From Gluconobacter wancherniae NBRC 103581 (GTDB taxonomy: Bacteria > Pseudomonadota > Alphaproteobacteria > Acetobacterales > Acetobacteraceae), in NCBI RefSeq assembly GCF_007988885.1, contig NZ_BJUZ01000001.1, positions 1,364,001 to 1,428,000 on the forward strand: a DNA stretch of 64,000 nt, in the 5' to 3' direction. The translations under genes and the position numbers were made by a program. The notes beneath the pieces were generated by a model, which made no database searches, was not told the DNA's origin, and saw only the letters and a program-made list of their open reading frames with translations. Below, one piece after another: positions 9,283 through 17,607 of the stretch; the stretch's first letter is position 1, and each line of letters starts with the position of its first letter.

Positions 9283-10377
9283 TCAACCCGCAACCTTGTC
9301 TGCAGCCTGAGAATTATCTTCAGACAGCATCTCGATCTGCTCCAGGCGAGCTCGGATCTTTTCATTGAGGCGATGAGAAACGGCATCCATCGCGACATCA
9401 ACCGCCGCAGCAAACCCCTCACCGTCGGCACCGCCATGCGATTTCACGACAATACCATTCAGCCCGACAAAAACCGCACCATTGTAACGCCGCGGATCAA
9501 TCCACTCGCGCATACGCTCGAGACCCGGCTTGACGAGAAGATAGCCAATGCGTGTCAAAAGATTGGTTTCAAAAACGCGCCGTAGCAGCCCAAACGCAAG
9601 CTTCAGCGCACCTTCACCTGTCTTTAAGGCAACATTGCCGGTAAATCCATCCGTCACCACGACGTCCGTGGTTCCAGCTGTAATATCATGCCCCTCAACG
9701 AAACCATGAAACTGGCTCGCCAGAACGCCTGCACGCAATGTATCAGCAGCCTGCCGCAGGCGATCATCACCTTTGAGCTCTTCAGAGCCGACATTCAGCA
9801 AACCGATCGTCGGCTGCTCAAGCCCCAACGCAGCCTTGGCAAAAGCCTCACCCATGACAGCAAATTCAACAAGATTGCGCGCGTCACAGGCTATATTGGC
9901 ACCAAGGTCCAGCATCACAACATCGCCCTTGGCTGACGGCTGAACCGCAACCATAGCAGGGCGTGATATACCCGGCAGCGCCTTGACGATAATCTTGGCC
10001 AAAGCCAGCATGGCACCGCTATTTCCAGCGGAAACAACGCCCAACGCTTCACCAGAGGCAACAGATTCCATAGCAACGCGCAAGGACGAACCACGCACGC
10101 GCAACGCTACCGTTGGCTTCATTTCCATGGAAATACTGGCGGGAGCATGCCGAACGGTGCAGATCCGAGCAGCTTGCGGATGTCGGGCCAGAGCCGGAAC
10201 AAGAAGGGCCTCGTCACCAATGAGCAGAATTCTGGCACCTGGATGCCGGTCTGCTGCAAGATCGAGACCTTCAAGTACGATATCGGGAGCGCGATCCCCC
10301 CCCATTGCATCTATTGCAAGGGTATAGGGCTTGGAGCCCGCTGCGTCACTGTCTGTCGTGACGGGAGCTTTAGTCAT
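9283..10377 (-). CDS. plsX: Phosphate acyltransferase PlsX
   Basis: Converts acyl-ACP to acyl-phosphate, the donor for PlsY in glycerol-3-phosphate acylation. The 364-residue product has the PlsX N-terminus LAIDAMGGDRAPDIVLEG, the conserved VSAGNSGAMLALAKI, the DLGANI segment and the VTDGFTGNVALKTGEG block. It starts at an ATG downstream of rpmF and its stop overlaps the fabH frame, so it is translationally coupled within the operon. Confidence 0.96.
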   Translation of the reverse strand: MTKAPVTTDSDAAGSKPYTLAIDAMGGDRAPDIVLEGLDLAADRHPGARILLIGDEALLVPALARHPQAARICTVRHAPASISMEMKPTVALRVRGSSLRVAMESVASGEALGVVSAGNSGAMLALAKIIVKALPGISRPAMVAVQPSAKGDVVMLDLGANIACDARNLVEFAVMGEAFAKAALGLEQPTIGLLNVGSEELKGDDRLRQAADTLRAGVLASQFHGFVEGHDITAGTTDVVVTDGFTGNVALKTGEGALKLAFGLLRRVFETNLLTRIGYLLVKPGLERMREWIDPRRYNGAVFVGLNGIVVKSHGGADGEGFAAAVDVAMDAVSHRLNEKIRARLEQIEMLSEDNSQAADKVAG

Positions 10378-10414
10378 GAACGCGGTCCCCGGATATCATC
10401 GCAAAATCGCAGAT

Positions 10415-10436
10415 GCGGGCAGAATATTCTGCCCGC
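10415..10436 (-). other. 22-bp perfect palindrome between rpmF and plsX
   Basis: Two 11-base arms (GCGGGCAGAAT and its complement) abut with no spacer, 8 bp after the rpmF stop on the coding strand. No T-run follows, so it is not a simple terminator. It could attenuate or protect the rpmF transcript relative to plsX, or be a protein-binding site. Confidence 0.5.
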
Positions 10437-10443
10437 AGAGTGA

Positions 10444-10656
10444 TCAGGCGCGAATGACGCCCTTGAGAGCACGGCCCGAGTTTCCTGCGGAAGCGACTTC
10501 ACGACCATCATAATGTCCGCAATGGCTGCAGACGTGGTGCGGACGCTTCAGCTCGCCGCAGTTGGAGCACTCTGCATGAGCTTCGACCTGAAGCGCATGA
10601 TGGCTGCGACGCATGCCACGACGGGACGGCGTGGTCTTTCTCTTGGGGACGGCCAT
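10444..10656 (-). CDS. rpmF: 50S ribosomal protein L32
   Basis: Small zinc-binding large-subunit ribosomal protein. The 70-residue product begins [20 protein letters not shown], the universal L32 N-terminus, and has two CxxC pairs (CSNCGE and CSHCGH) that form the zinc ribbon. It is followed by a 22-bp palindrome and plsX, and preceded by the DUF177 gene, the arrangement found across proteobacteria. Confidence 0.97.
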   Translation of the reverse strand: MAVPKRKTTPSRRGMRRSHHALQVEAHAECSNCGELKRPHHVCSHCGHYDGREVASAGNSGRALKGVIRA

Positions 10657-10808
10657 GGCGGTTATGCCTCTTTCTGGTTCTGTATCGGCACCCCGGCTCC
10701 GCGTGTCGCAGCATCAGGTGCCCTGTTGTTCGTCGTCTCGTAATTACGCCGAGTTCAGGCGGGCGGCTCTAGCAGAGCTCACGCGAACTCGCAAGCCAAA
10801 GCTCGATT

Positions 10809-11390
10809 TTATTCCCCTTTTTTACCGCTTTTCAAAGCGGCAAGGGCGGCGAACGGGTTAGGCTTTGCAGCCTTTGCGTCTTCCGGCAGCAGACCATCTG
10901 CGTCGTCATCGCCCTCTCTGGGCGCAACATCCACAGCATTCTCAAGACCGGCACCGGGCTTACGCGGATACGGATCAAGCATCAGAGCAAGCTGCTCGGA
11001 AGCCGCTTCACCCAGATCAATTGCCCGCCCATCATGAGGGACTTCGTCTATCGCATCAAGATCAATAGAATCGATATCAAATTCGTCCTCTGGCATATCT
11101 TCCAACGGAATGAAGCGAACACTGAACGCTTCTGCCAGCGCATCGGCAAAAATCTCATCCGTAATGACGCAGGACTGATGCACAGACGCAGCGATCCAGC
11201 CTTCTGCCAGAATAATTTTGCTGGTGACGGGCGTCAGGCGAAAACGACAGACGAGCTTGTCTACGGATGGAATACCAAACCGGGCGGCTAAGGCTTTGCG
11301 TTCGGTTTCGTTGGCCTCCACCGTTTCTTCAATACCGCCCCCAATTCGGTTCATCATGACCCGGCGTGAGAATTCTGGATTATGGGACAA
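10809..11390 (-). CDS. DUF177 (YceD-family) protein
   Basis: An acidic 193-residue protein of the YceD/DUF177 family, linked to 23S rRNA or ribosome metabolism and nearly always next to rpmF. The family pattern CRFRLTPVTSKIILAEGWIAASVHQSCVIT lies in the middle. I chose a TTG at 11390 because AGGAG lies 6-7 bp before it; the frame extends to a TTG at 11435 that lacks such a site. The C-terminus is low-complexity and Ala/Lys-rich (NPFAALAALKSGKKGE). It leads the minus-strand operon into rpmF. Confidence 0.8.
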   Translation of the reverse strand: MSHNPEFSRRVMMNRIGGGIEETVEANETERKALAARFGIPSVDKLVCRFRLTPVTSKIILAEGWIAASVHQSCVITDEIFADALAEAFSVRFIPLEDMPEDEFDIDSIDLDAIDEVPHDGRAIDLGEAASEQLALMLDPYPRKPGAGLENAVDVAPREGDDDADGLLPEDAKAAKPNPFAALAALKSGKKGE

Positions 11391-11520
11391 GGGCGGCTCC
11401 TGAGCAGACGAAATAGTGAATTGATTTCCACCCAATATAAGGGGAAATCGTTGACATAGAAGCAGTGTTCGGGCACGCGATCAGATGGCTGATCTCTCGC
11501 ACAGGACATCTTGCAACTCC

Positions 11521-12093
11521 ATGAATAGCGCATCTTCCTCCACCACCCAAAGCGGAACACGCCGCATCCGCAGCCTTGGGCTGACCGGCCTCGCCTGTGT
11601 TCCGCTTCTTCTGGGGGGATGTGCCGTATTTGCTCCGATCCCGGAGCCACGCGGATCATTGATCGAAAAGACGGATTACGCCCAGTTAAAACCGGGAACC
11701 AGCACGCGCTCCGACGTACTGGACCTACTGGGATCACCGACGTCCCACGCCACCTTCAATGACAACATGTGGATCTATATTTCAATGATCACGTCTCCCA
11801 CGCCGCTGGGCTTTCCGTCCATCGACAAACAGCAGGTCGTGGTTCTGAACTTTGATAACGCAGGCGTTCTCCGCAAGCTCGATACCCTGAACCGCAAGGA
11901 TGCAATCCGGGTGGGCATGGTTGGCGAGACGACGCCAGCGCCAGGAACAAAGACGTCTGTCATTCAGGAACTGCTGGGCAACGTTGGCAAGTACAACCCG
12001 ATGAGCGGCATGGGCAGTACCTTTGGTGGTGGCACCGGACCTATGAGCAATCAGGGCACAGGCCAGGGTGGTGCGGGCAACACACTCCCCTGA
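11521..12093 (+). CDS. bamE: Outer membrane assembly lipoprotein BamE
   Basis: A 190-residue SmpA/OmlA lipoprotein of the Bam complex that inserts beta-barrel proteins into the outer membrane. It has a signal with lipobox LLLGGC, followed by the BamE fold: KTDYAQLKPGTSTRSDVLDLLGSPT, FNDNMWIYIS and a VVVLNFDNAGVLRKL strand. A Gly/Thr/Asn-rich tail of about 40 residues follows. The ATG at 11521 is chosen over the in-frame one at 11485 because it places the signal peptide at a normal distance. It is divergent from the DUF177-rpmF operon. Confidence 0.9.
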   Translation: MNSASSSTTQSGTRRIRSLGLTGLACVPLLLGGCAVFAPIPEPRGSLIEKTDYAQLKPGTSTRSDVLDLLGSPTSHATFNDNMWIYISMITSPTPLGFPSIDKQQVVVLNFDNAGVLRKLDTLNRKDAIRVGMVGETTPAPGTKTSVIQELLGNVGKYNPMSGMGSTFGGGTGPMSNQGTGQGGAGNTLP

Positions 12094-12109
12094 TCTCGTA
12101 ACGGGGGAG

Positions 12110-13471
12110 TTATCTGGGTAAGCTCAAGAGCACGCCCAGCCCTCCAAGAGGACTGTCTAGCAGTCTGATAGACCCTCCGTGCGCGTGAACAATGTCGCGC
12201 ACGATGGTGAGGCCCAACCCCGTCCCCCGTCCCGGACCTCCTGCGTCAAAGGCCTGAAAAACCTGATCCCGACGCTCGGGCGGCACACCAGGTCCATTGT
12301 CCTCCACAATAATTTCCACCCGACGCTCACTCTCCCGTAGCGAGAATCGCATGGCCCCGCCGTGCCGTCGCGCATTATCAGCAAGATTCGTGAGTGCGCG
12401 CCGCAGGGCATCGGGACGTACAACCGCCTCCACGGGACCATCTGCCACAAGTCCCAGAACACGCCCTCCGGCACGTCGTGTTGCCGCGACGACATCCTCC
12501 AGCAGCGCACGAATATCTGTTGGTACAGGAAGTTCAGCCCCCTCACCTCTGGCGAAAGACAGGTAACTGCCGATCAGGCGTTCCATGTCTCCGATATCCG
12601 TCACCATATCAGCGACGTCTGGCTGAAGAGTGGCAGCATCAACACGCCCTTCCGAGGGTAGCATCGCCACCGTGAGCCTCAGGCGCGTCAGTGGCGTTCT
12701 GAGGTCATGAGACACGCCAGCCAGAACCGCCGTCCTCTGAGCCACAAAGCGATTAACGCGCTCCTGCATCCGATTGAACGCAAGTGCCGCCTGCCTGACC
12801 TCTCTAGCACCCTGAGGGCGGATTGGCCCCTGCTCCCGCCCCAGCCCAAACATCTCTGCCGCACGTGCCAGCCTACGAATGGCGCGGACCTGATTGCGCA
12901 TGAACAATCCGGCGATCAGGAAAAGGAGTACGGAGCTGCTCACGGCCCAGGCGACAAAGAACCAGATCGGCTCAATGTTCAGGCGCTTGCGAGGCGTGAG
13001 AACTTCGAGAACTCCCTCCGGCAATTGCACAGTCGTACGTACCGTCGTTTCCTGATCCAGCCAGTCAACGTAAAACGGGTAGTCTAGGAATTGCCGGAGC
13101 GCGCTTTCAAAATCTTCATCCATCGGACCCAGGACGTGGCTTGATCCCTGCCTGCCGATATGTGCGCCTGGGCGAAATGTGAACTGTAACTGCGTCTGCC
13201 TTTCGGCTTGTTGGAGAATTTGAGCCAAGCGCCCTTTTTCGTGCTCAATCATCGTCACAACCATCGACACTTCGCCCGCCACACCATCAGCAAGACGGCG
13301 GGAGACGACATTGAGGTATGTGCCGTAAAAAAGACCCAGCGCGATGCCCTGCGTCACAAGCAGGGGAAGCAGGACAATAAGCATGGACCGCCCCAGCAGC
13401 GAGCGTGGGAGCATGCGCCTGAGAACACGCTCCAAGCGCCCCCAGCGATCACTCAGGGCACTACCGCTCAT
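12110..13471 (-). CDS. Sensor histidine kinase (EnvZ-like)
   Basis: A 453-residue inner-membrane kinase. A transmembrane helix near residue 30, a periplasmic loop and a second helix near 180 (WFFVAWAVSSSVLLFLIAGLF) precede a HAMP linker. The H-box is GVSHDLRTPLTRLRL, and the ATPase part shows N-, G1- and G2-type motifs (NLADNARRHGG, VEDNGPGVPPE, GTGLGLTIVRD). It overlaps the regulator gene by 4 bp and surely pairs with it. The family is close to EnvZ/FeuQ, and the stimulus is unknown. Confidence 0.92.
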   Translation of the reverse strand: MSGSALSDRWGRLERVLRRMLPRSLLGRSMLIVLLPLLVTQGIALGLFYGTYLNVVSRRLADGVAGEVSMVVTMIEHEKGRLAQILQQAERQTQLQFTFRPGAHIGRQGSSHVLGPMDEDFESALRQFLDYPFYVDWLDQETTVRTTVQLPEGVLEVLTPRKRLNIEPIWFFVAWAVSSSVLLFLIAGLFMRNQVRAIRRLARAAEMFGLGREQGPIRPQGAREVRQAALAFNRMQERVNRFVAQRTAVLAGVSHDLRTPLTRLRLTVAMLPSEGRVDAATLQPDVADMVTDIGDMERLIGSYLSFARGEGAELPVPTDIRALLEDVVAATRRAGGRVLGLVADGPVEAVVRPDALRRALTNLADNARRHGGAMRFSLRESERRVEIIVEDNGPGVPPERRDQVFQAFDAGGPGRGTGLGLTIVRDIVHAHGGSIRLLDSPLGGLGVLLSLPR

Positions 13472-14166
13472 AGGCCAGGCTTCAGGACGTATCCCTTCCC
13501 CCGCACAGTATGAAGGAAGCGGGGCTCCCGAGGGTCCACCTCAATGCGACGCCTAAGACGGGTCACCTGAACGTCCACGGCCCGCTCTCCGATTTCATCC
13601 ATGTCCAGCGCCTGTGAAATTTCTTCTCGCGACATCACCTCTCCGGGTCGACGGGTCAGAACCCCCAGCAACGCCGCTTCCCCTCCTGTAAGATGCACAG
13701 GACCATCATCACCTGTCAGCAGACCGCGAGCCAGATCGAATTCGAGCCGCCCCAGCCTCAATATGGGGGGCGTCCCTGCATTCGCGTTAACGACCGTCGG
13801 TATGCGCCTCAGATGTGCACGCAGACGCAGGAGCAATTCGCGAGGCTCGAATGGTTTTCCAAGATAATCATCAGCGCCCGCTTCCAGCCCATCAATCCGG
13901 TCGGCAGGCTCTCCCCGAGCAGTCAGAAGCAGTATGGGGAAGAAAACCCCTGCTTCCCTCAGTGAACGTGTGAGAGACAGTCCATCCTCTCCTGGCATGG
14001 TGACATCCAATACCAGAGCATCTGGCTGCATGATTTCCAGAACCTTACGGGCATCCATGGCACTTGCTGCCGTTGTCACGCGATATCCGTGCTCTGAAAG
14101 GTATCGCTGGAGGAGCCTCAGCAGGCGCGGATCGTCATCGACAACGATAATATGCTCGTCGCTCAT
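13468..14166 (-). CDS. OmpR/PhoB-family response regulator
   Basis: A 232-residue two-domain regulator. The receiver has an acidic pair (IIVVDDDPRL), a phosphoacceptor Asp in ALVLDVTMPGEDGL, and Lys in LGKPFEPRELLLRL. The winged helix includes LTGGEAALLGVLTRRPGEV and ends in DVQVTRLRRRIEVDP with HTVRGKGYVLKP. It is preceded by a MarR gene and followed by a histidine kinase, each with 4-bp overlaps. A MarR/OmpR pair in this order resembles petP-petR of Rhodobacter, which controls cytochrome bc1; transfer of that role here is inferred. Confidence 0.93.
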   Translation of the reverse strand: MSDEHIIVVDDDPRLLRLLQRYLSEHGYRVTTAASAMDARKVLEIMQPDALVLDVTMPGEDGLSLTRSLREAGVFFPILLLTARGEPADRIDGLEAGADDYLGKPFEPRELLLRLRAHLRRIPTVVNANAGTPPILRLGRLEFDLARGLLTGDDGPVHLTGGEAALLGVLTRRPGEVMSREEISQALDMDEIGERAVDVQVTRLRRRIEVDPREPRFLHTVRGKGYVLKPGL

Positions 14167-14651
14167 CCTATCTTACCTTCCGAATTTTCCTGTAATGGCG
14201 CGAGCACCCTACGAAAACCTTCTACTGCTGAGACGCCCGCCTCACGGTAGGCGTTCGTCATGACCCCGCGAATCAGGCGAAAAAGACGCTGTTCGATCTG
14301 CAACCCCTTTTCCGTAAGTCTGAGCGGACGCAAACGCCTGTCATTGGCATCATATCCCTGCTCAATCATCTGGCGCTCTTTGAGGTCGTTGAGCGCACGC
14401 CCGAGAGACTGCTTGGTAATTCCCAATCGCTCCAGAAGAACGCTGGGTGTGATGTTTTCATGAGATGACACCAGAAACAGTATCCTGTGATGGGCGGACC
14501 CAAGGCCGTTCTCACGCAAAATAGTATCACATTCGGCATTCAGGCTTCGCCAGGCGAGCAGCAGGGCCTCATAGGCCTGCCGCATCTGCTCTTCCCGCAG
14601 ATAGAGATGTGCAGCAGCAGAAGCACTTCCGTCCGGCATGCGCGAACTCAT
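14163..14651 (-). CDS. MarR-family transcriptional regulator
   Basis: A 162-residue winged-helix repressor-type protein. SAHHRILFLVSSHENITPSVLLERLGITKQSLGRALNDLKERQMIEQGYDANDRRLRPLRLTEKG contains the recognition helix and the DxRxxR-type wing. It lies between def and the OmpR-type regulator with ATGA junctions on both sides, so all four genes are co-transcribed. PetP is the nearest familiar relative by gene order. The ligand and targets are unknown. Confidence 0.88.
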   Translation of the reverse strand: MSSRMPDGSASAAAHLYLREEQMRQAYEALLLAWRSLNAECDTILRENGLGSAHHRILFLVSSHENITPSVLLERLGITKQSLGRALNDLKERQMIEQGYDANDRRLRPLRLTEKGLQIEQRLFRLIRGVMTNAYREAGVSAVEGFRRVLAPLQENSEGKIG

Positions 14652-15160
14652 CGCGAAAGTTCTTCCACAAAGCCGAAGCGGCTGTAATCCGTAATGCGCT
14701 GTGGATAGAGAATGCCATCAAGATGGTCGCATTCGTGCTGGAGTACATTGGCGTGAAAGCCCGATGCCTCTCCCTCAACCAAGTTTCCGGATGCATCCAG
14801 ACCTGCATAATGAACGCGGGCATGCCTGGAAACTTCTCCTCGAAGCCCCGGAATCGAGAGACATCCCTCAACGCACATCATCGTCTCCCTTCCGACCGCA
14901 GTCAGAACCGGGTTGATCAAAACCTGCGGCGGAAGAGCTTCCTCAGGATTCTCCACCCGGCTGACCGGAACGTGATAAACAATCAGGCGAAGCCCCTCAT
15001 GCACCTGAGGGGCAGCTAATCCCGCCCCCCGTGCATCTGCCATCGTTTCCAGCATGTCAGCGATAAGTTTCTGGATTTGCGGGGTGTTTACGTCAGAAAC
15101 CGGCTCTGCAACCCGATGAAGAACCGGATGCCCCATCCTGGCAATCTTGAGTAAAGTCAT
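14648..15160 (-). CDS. def: Peptide deformylase
   Basis: Metalloenzyme that removes the N-formyl group from nascent proteins. All three signature motifs are intact in this 170-residue protein: GAGLAAPQ, EGCLSIPG and QHECDHLDG, which together bind the catalytic metal. It heads the def-marR-ompR-envZ operon; rpsU is divergent upstream. A deformylase in front of two-component regulator genes is not the usual def-fmt pairing, so a second def elsewhere in the genome is possible. Confidence 0.93.
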   Translation of the reverse strand: MTLLKIARMGHPVLHRVAEPVSDVNTPQIQKLIADMLETMADARGAGLAAPQVHEGLRLIVYHVPVSRVENPEEALPPQVLINPVLTAVGRETMMCVEGCLSIPGLRGEVSRHARVHYAGLDASGNLVEGEASGFHANVLQHECDHLDGILYPQRITDYSRFGFVEELSR

Positions 15161-15243
15161 CGGGAACCTCCAGAATGATGCCTGCTTCCGACAGGCAGAT
15201 GAGACGGACAGATATAAAAAACCATCAAATAGACCATATGGAT

Positions 15244-15272
15244 TTGCACAAGCTGATCAGACTGTGTTAAGC
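15244..15272 (+). promoter_or_regulatory. Candidate rpsU promoter
   Basis: TTGCAC and TTAAGC hexamers are separated by exactly 17 bp, about 70 bp upstream of the rpsU start. This is a match by eye to a sigma-70-type promoter; no other good pair was seen. Confidence 0.4.
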
Positions 15273-15343
15273 GCACCATCCTTATTGGATTGCCATTACA
15301 CGGGCGACGCCAGAGTGCGAGCCCTAAAGGAGTTGACGGCACC

Positions 15344-15547
15344 GTGCAGGTTCTCGTTCGTGACAACAATGTTGATCAGGCGCTAAAGGCGCTCAAAAAG
15401 AAGATGCAGCGCGAAGGTGTGTTTCGTGAAATGAAGCTGCGTCGCCACTTTGAGAAGCCCTCCGAGCGCCGCGCGCGCGAAGCAGCTGAAGCTGTTCGCC
15501 GTGCCCGCAAGATGGAGCGCAAGCGTCTGGAGCGTGAAGGATTCTAA
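15344..15547 (+). CDS. rpsU: 30S ribosomal protein S21
   Basis: Small basic 30S protein needed for initiation on many mRNAs. I use a GTG at 15344 ([20 protein letters not shown]), which gives 67 residues and matches S21 length; an AAAGGAG lies about 11 bp upstream. The frame is open to 15290 but that stretch does not look like S21. The Arg/Lys-rich C-terminus ([14 protein letters not shown]) is typical. A strong terminator follows, so it is a single-gene unit. Confidence 0.92.
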   Translation: MQVLVRDNNVDQALKALKKKMQREGVFREMKLRRHFEKPSERRAREAAEAVRRARKMERKRLEREGF

Positions 15548-15566
15548 TCCTCCGTTCTCGAACATG

Positions 15567-15597
15567 AAAAAGCCGCCCCTCTGGGCGGCTTTTTTTG
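15567..15597 (+). terminator. Intrinsic terminator after rpsU
   Basis: AAAAAGCCGCCC, a short CTCT loop, GGGCGGC, then seven Ts. The GC-rich stem with A-tract before and T-tract after is a strong rho-independent terminator and could act in both directions. Confidence 0.92.
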
Positions 15598-15710
15598 TTT
15601 GTATCCCTTTAAAAACGCCATCAAATCACACGGCTTGAAAACCCTATATATAGGCGCCTTCTGACGGAGCCTCGAAACCCAGAACCTTGATGGCTCTGAG
15701 GCTCCCGGGC

Positions 15711-16577
15711 TTAGCCTGCCGGAGCTTCGCTGACTGCTTCCTCAACTTCCTGAAACGTAGGCATAAAATCCGTAGGAATAGTCTTCCTACCAATCTCAAC
15801 ACTAACCTGCGGCGCATTACCCTGCAGATGCGCTACGATGACGGCACGCACCAACTCCAGATACGCTGCCTCCTCCTCTACGACACCTCCCAGACGACCC
15901 GCGATAGGCGCCATGATGCCATAAGCGAGCAGAATGCCTAGAAATGTCCCGACAAGTGCGCCCGCAATCATTTCACCCAAAACAATAGGAGGCTTGCTGA
16001 TTGACGCCATTGTCTTGATGACACCCAGAACGGCAGCAACAATTCCCAAAGCAGGCAAAGCATCAGATAAAGACTGGAATGCATGAGGAAGATGCATTTC
16101 CTCGCGAAGATTCTTTTTAAGCTCAGCCCCCATCACGTCATCGATCTGATAAGGGTCCGTGGCGTTCATTCCCACCATCCGCAAATAGTCACAGATAAAT
16201 GAGGATACACGCTTATTGTCGCGTATCTGTGGAAACTGCCCGAAGATCGTACTGCTTTCTGGGTCTTCGATATGCGGTTCCAGCGCCATAACTCCTTTGC
16301 TTGCAGCTAGCTTCGTGAAATGAAACATCAGGCTCAGGAGTTGAAGGTAATCGGTGCGACTATAACGCGACCCCTTCATCGCTTTCTTTAGGCCTCCAGG
16401 AACATGCTTCAGCGCAGCGATGGAATTAGCCATCAGAAAGGTACCAACTGCCGCTCCCAGAATTGTCAGGAGCTCGAATGGCATGGACGCCAGAAGTGGA
16501 CCGATCGCGCCTCCAGATGCAACGAATGATCCGAAGACACAGGCAAGAACAACTCCTAGCCCAATGAAAATGAACAT
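15711..16577 (-). CDS. motA: Flagellar motor stator protein MotA
   Basis: Proton-channel subunit of the flagellar stator. The 288-residue product has four transmembrane segments (residues about 2-22, 33-50, 170-190 and 200-222) and the cytoplasmic loop that touches FliG. MFIFIGLGVVLACVFGSFVASGG and PFELLTILGAAVGTFLMANS are standard MotA starts, and the conserved Pro-rich block near helix 3 is present. It follows motB by 25 bp, the reverse of the usual motA-motB order. Confidence 0.93.
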   Translation of the reverse strand: MFIFIGLGVVLACVFGSFVASGGAIGPLLASMPFELLTILGAAVGTFLMANSIAALKHVPGGLKKAMKGSRYSRTDYLQLLSLMFHFTKLAASKGVMALEPHIEDPESSTIFGQFPQIRDNKRVSSFICDYLRMVGMNATDPYQIDDVMGAELKKNLREEMHLPHAFQSLSDALPALGIVAAVLGVIKTMASISKPPIVLGEMIAGALVGTFLGILLAYGIMAPIAGRLGGVVEEEAAYLELVRAVIVAHLQGNAPQVSVEIGRKTIPTDFMPTFQEVEEAVSEAPAG

Positions 16578-16602
16578 GAATTTTATCCTGGTGGATTAGA
16601 TA

Positions 16603-17553
16603 TTATTTCTGAATTTCTGGAGAAAGAATCAGGATAATTCTTCTATTTTTAGGGCTTAGCGGCTTCGCTGCATCAAAAAGCTCACGATCAGCGTGCCCAC
16701 TGACTGATTTTAGGCGCCAGTCTGGAAAGCCTGCCTGAACGAGAATATCTCGTGCAGAGACGGCACGTTCCGTCGAAAGGGCCCAGTTTCCAGGCAAGCC
16801 GGGGCGGTAGGGCGCAGCATCAGTATAGCCTGCGATAGAAAGCTGACCCGGAATCTTGTCCAGATATGGGACAATTTTCTGGAGGAGCTTGATTGCATAT
16901 GGATTAGGGAGCGCGCTTCCGAGATGGAACATGGGCTCGTGCTCGGAATCCGCTATCTGAATATGAATTCCGTCATCACCGCTGGTCACGGCCACCTGTG
17001 ACTTGACGGCTGACAGACCCTTGTCGTCCGTAATCGCAGATCGAATCTGGCGTACTACGCCGTCCTGATACATTCCGCTCCCGGTGCGAAATCCTGCTTG
17101 TTGAGCTGATTCAGGCCCGCTACGAGGAATTTCTCCCGGCCGAAGCTGGTTGTCATGCAAAACCACAACCTGAGCACTCCGTTCAGGGTCCTGTCCTGAG
17201 CGTTTGCGCGGACCAATATCGTCGTAGCGCGGATCTCCGCCACTCTTGTCTCGGGTCGCTATGATTGATGGCGGAGGAGAAGTGGCAAGAGGCGCAGGGT
17301 CAGGCGGCAAGACACTCCCGAGAGGTGGTGGGGTATCTTTTTGCATCGCCATGGGATTGAAAAAATTCGCGATGCCTTTGCGCTGTTCCTCGGTCGTGGC
17401 GTTGATGAGCCACATCACGAGAAAAAACGCCATCATGGCTGTTACAAAGTCGGCATAGGCAATTTTCCAGCTGCCGCCATGGTGACCGCCCTCGACCACC
17501 TCAAATCGTTTTATGACGATTTTGCGTGCTTCTTTGCCGTTTTTCTTGCTCAT
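16603..17553 (-). CDS. motB: Flagellar motor stator protein MotB
   Basis: Peptidoglycan-anchored partner of MotA. It has one transmembrane helix near residue 35 with the proton-carrying Asp (IAYADFVTAMMAFFLVMWL). A long Pro/Ser-rich linker leads to an OmpA-like domain with the peptidoglycan-binding pattern GYTDAAPYRPGLPGNWALS and a TERAVSARDIL helix. The ATG at 17553 follows GGGAGGTGGC; an upstream frame extension to 17580 is weaker. It precedes motA, and two glycosyltransferase genes lie immediately upstream. Confidence 0.93.
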   Translation of the reverse strand: MSKKNGKEARKIVIKRFEVVEGGHHGGSWKIAYADFVTAMMAFFLVMWLINATTEEQRKGIANFFNPMAMQKDTPPPLGSVLPPDPAPLATSPPPSIIATRDKSGGDPRYDDIGPRKRSGQDPERSAQVVVLHDNQLRPGEIPRSGPESAQQAGFRTGSGMYQDGVVRQIRSAITDDKGLSAVKSQVAVTSGDDGIHIQIADSEHEPMFHLGSALPNPYAIKLLQKIVPYLDKIPGQLSIAGYTDAAPYRPGLPGNWALSTERAVSARDILVQAGFPDWRLKSVSGHADRELFDAAKPLSPKNRRIILILSPEIQK

Positions 17554-17607
17554 GCCACCTCCCGAAAGGATACGCGGCACTCTCGCAGCTAAAGATTAAG
17601 AGGAGGT

